From Puffinus mauretanicus (Eukaryota > Chordata > Aves > Procellariiformes > Procellariidae), in assembly GCA_023333565.1 (NCBI GenBank), contig JAJKFH010002581.1, positions 186,001-250,000 of the forward strand: a DNA stretch of 64,000 nucleotides, given 5' to 3'. Position 1 is the first letter of the stretch. Every line of letters begins with the position of its first letter. The notes beneath the pieces were generated by a model, which saw only the letters and a program-made list of their open reading frames with translations, searched no databases and was not told where the DNA came from. The translations under genes and the position numbers were made by a program. This document shows positions 61,244 to 64,000 of this stretch, in pieces.

Positions 61244-64000
61244 TTTTCATGCAATTAAAACAATACCTACATACCACACAGGATTTAAATATAAATAAAT
61301 ATATTCTTTTGAGAAAGGGCTATTACATATTACTATATAATTTATATAGTGCCAGCTACATATTATCTATTTTATAAAAAAAAAAAAATATTGGGGAAAC
61401 AAAGAAATAAATTTGCATACATTTTCTTAAGAGTGGTCCTTCCTCTTCCTTAACCTTGTTTTAAAGTTTACAGTGTTTGGTCCTCACTGAAAGGTTATAT
61501 ATTAAGCAAGATGACAGATGGGCAGACAGACAGCTAGGCAGATAAACAGGTACTTGAGTCAACAACTCGGATGAATGGCCATATATTTGTACAAAGCACA
61601 GAAATAAATAAATAAAGTTAAGCCTGCATCTGATATGCCAGTTATTTCAAATGACCTCTTAGTGGTGCAGACTGCAAAATTCATCAGATTCAAACTCATG
61701 GTGGCAAAATGAAGTTCATAGTCTGCATCATCCTGTTTCAGACTGAGGGAAAATGGGCTTTAAAATAAGAACAAATTTCTTTACTACATCCAGTCATTTT
61801 AATTTACAACCATAATTCACAATAGTGATGCCATCAGTACTCAATCAGTCCAATAAAAAGATGTGTCAAGTAGTTGTATTGTGTAGAAGTGCATGGGTCA
61901 GGAAGGAAAGGGACGAAAAGAAAATCAAAGAGAAAACATTGAGGAGAGGGGGAGTCTGCAGAGGAAGAGAGCGAGCCAAAAGCTCCTACGGAAGTACAAG
62001 AAAACAATTAACACCAGACAGGATTCCAAGGGGGCAAGGACAACAAGCTTAGAAGCAATACGGGAAGAACTCATTTCCACTCATGCAAAAGTGAATAGGT
62101 AATGTCAGTTAAGTACCACAAAATAGCAAGATTGGGAAGTGAGGTAGAAAGGGAGCCTTAAATAGTGAGAAAGCTATAGATTGAACTGAATGAATAAGCA
62201 TCGGCATCTAGAAAGAAAAGGTATAGAAACAGAAAAATAAGGTCATTAATAGAGAAGAAAGGAAGAACAGGTGAGAGATGGCTGTATGAATCACTTCTTA
62301 AAAAAAGAAAATCTTCGTTCTAAACTTACTTTTTACTACTGAAGAACATGAAAACAGACATGAAACCAAGTTCATTTTAACTTGCAAAGATGGAACTTTC
62401 ACCTGTATAGCTGAAAGCAAGAGCTGATTCCTTACTTAATACTTTTGTCAAAGTTACCTTCATAAAAACTTTTTATGAATTTTTAGTGAATATCACTGGA
62501 TATTCAGTTCATTAGTCACTTCACAATCACTGTTTTACCTTACAAGCTCAGTTGTTCATCAGTTTACCTCCAAAGTATAAAATGAAGTTCCACATCAATG
62601 TTCACCCACCGGACAAGCATGGTTTTTTTCATGGCAAAACAGGGAGAAAAAAGTGCATTTTAACTCAGAAAAAACAGATTTTTCAAGTGTCAAAAGCATT
62701 TGCCTTGCTTTTACTTTACCTAAACTATTAGAACGCACTCATTTTTGAAATACCTATAAAATTTCAAAATATATTTAAACGTTTCAGAAGACCTAGACCT
62801 TCCCCAAATTCTACATTTTCTAGCCTGTATCAGCAGTTTCATTACAGATACTATATCTGAGTGCTTGCTGACATGCCACCAGGCATCTCTTCCTGTTGAC
62901 AATTCTGACCTTTATTAATTCAAGTCTGTGCAATCTTCACCACTGATCTGTCAAAATTGACACCTTGTCACACTAAGATTTTGCAGGGAGCATTCTGAAA
63001 CAGTTCACAGGGCATTACATTGAATTTACCTGATACCCAGAGAGGCTTTTAGCTTTTTCTTTCATATTTCTGTGGTAGGATGGCCATACATGTTGTAATA
63101 AATAACCAAAGTAGCTCAACACTCCAAAAGATGAAGACCAATCCTAATAGGTGGACAGCCGAATTATTTTCATTTTCTTTTATAAAATAGTTTTCAAAAG
63201 CAGGTTTTGTTTTCCTGCTCAAAATGTATTCCTAATGGCAGTAATAATAAACAAAACAATACGTTTCTTAACATCTTAAAGTTGAAACAGGTACAGTTTG
63301 AGGCCCTTATTCGTAGGTTCAGCATATAAATATGCTTCACAGAAAACAAAACAACAGAACAACAGTATGACCTAACACTGGCAAGTACGTCTGCTCTTAG
63401 CATCATCACTTGGAAAAGAACCAAGATTTGGGGAAACGACTGTCTCAAATACTCCATCACGTGAGCTATTTTATAGGCAACAGTAACAACAGCCAGCTAT
63501 GAATACATTAGGGAGCTTCAAGACCCTGAAATTTTATAGGGTCTTAGCACTAATTCCTGTAATACAGCAGACAGTCGCCATTAAAATTCTTGTGCAGTTA
63601 TAACATAGGTGTGGTATCTTTAATAACCACCTAAAGCCAGCTTAACACAAAAGCCAATAACCAAGAAAATTTCTTCTGTGCATTACTGGCTTCAGTTCGT
63701 TATATGAACTAAAAAGAATTTTGTCTGGAAGTTACTGAAACTTTCTATTTCAATGGTGGTGGAGGACGTTTCATTTATCCTGTCTCTTATGTCAAAGAAG
63801 AATTCACATATTTTGCAATACTTTTAAATTGCCTGGGAATAAACATAGCATAAAAACAAAGTGATGACCCTTACTACCTTCTGTTAGTTAAAGAACTCCC
63901 ACTCGTACTCCAGAATGTCCAGTGAGCTGAATGCAACTTTTGCATTTGTAAAAGACTTGCAGGTATTAAATACATGTGTTACTAGCTTAGTCTGTGGTAT

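Larger units (their letters stand above)
58302..64000. other. Upstream part of gene A or its intron
   Basis: Besides CR1 copy 3 it contains weak minus-strand exon candidates at 63379-63408 and 63878-63926 and a hairpin at 58757-58777. No promoter is seen, so gene A most likely continues beyond the window edge. Confidence 0.35.

Overview
The window is vertebrate and almost certainly avian DNA. It is AT-rich with large introns. It carries three fragments of the CR1 retrotransposon, one of which keeps the avian CR1 3' end (ATTCTATGATTCT), and one solo LTR of a family I know as widespread in bird genomes (TguLTR5/ERVL type). There is no tRNA, rRNA, CRISPR array or bacterial-type gene.

Host coding content is split into short exons. 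I found it by reading for splice sites on the minus strand and testing whether reading-frame phase carries from exon to exon. Two sets emerge.

Gene A (about 58.0 kb down to 34.3 kb, minus strand): twelve core exons with flanking AG/GT sites at 57183-57135, 56896-56823, 55156-55002, 54123-53945, 49815-49793, 49299-49219, 46876-46781, 46592-46508, 41134-40913, 39725-39557, 39025-38939 and 34521-34317. They join in one unbroken frame of 1,425 nt (474 residues plus TGA). The product is the C-terminal part of a helix-rich protein with no motif I recognise. The 5' end lies outside the window or in exons I could not resolve.

Gene B (28.5 kb down to 3.67 kb, minus strand): exons at 28382-28234, 27283-27104, 20305-20260 and 3721-3666 again join in phase and end in TAA. 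The 5' end is not resolved. The sequence also permits an A-to-B fusion transcript.

Region by region: 1-3665 is presumed 3' UTR and flank of gene B. 3666-28509 is gene B with introns up to 16 kb. 28510-34072 is mostly non-coding and holds CR1 copy 1 (plus sense). 34073-58301 is gene A, with a solo LTR in one intron and CR1 copy 2 only 41 bp past a splice donor. 58302-64000 is probably gene A intron with CR1 copy 3 and a few weak exon candidates. Neither gene could be named without a database search, so gene symbols are left empty.
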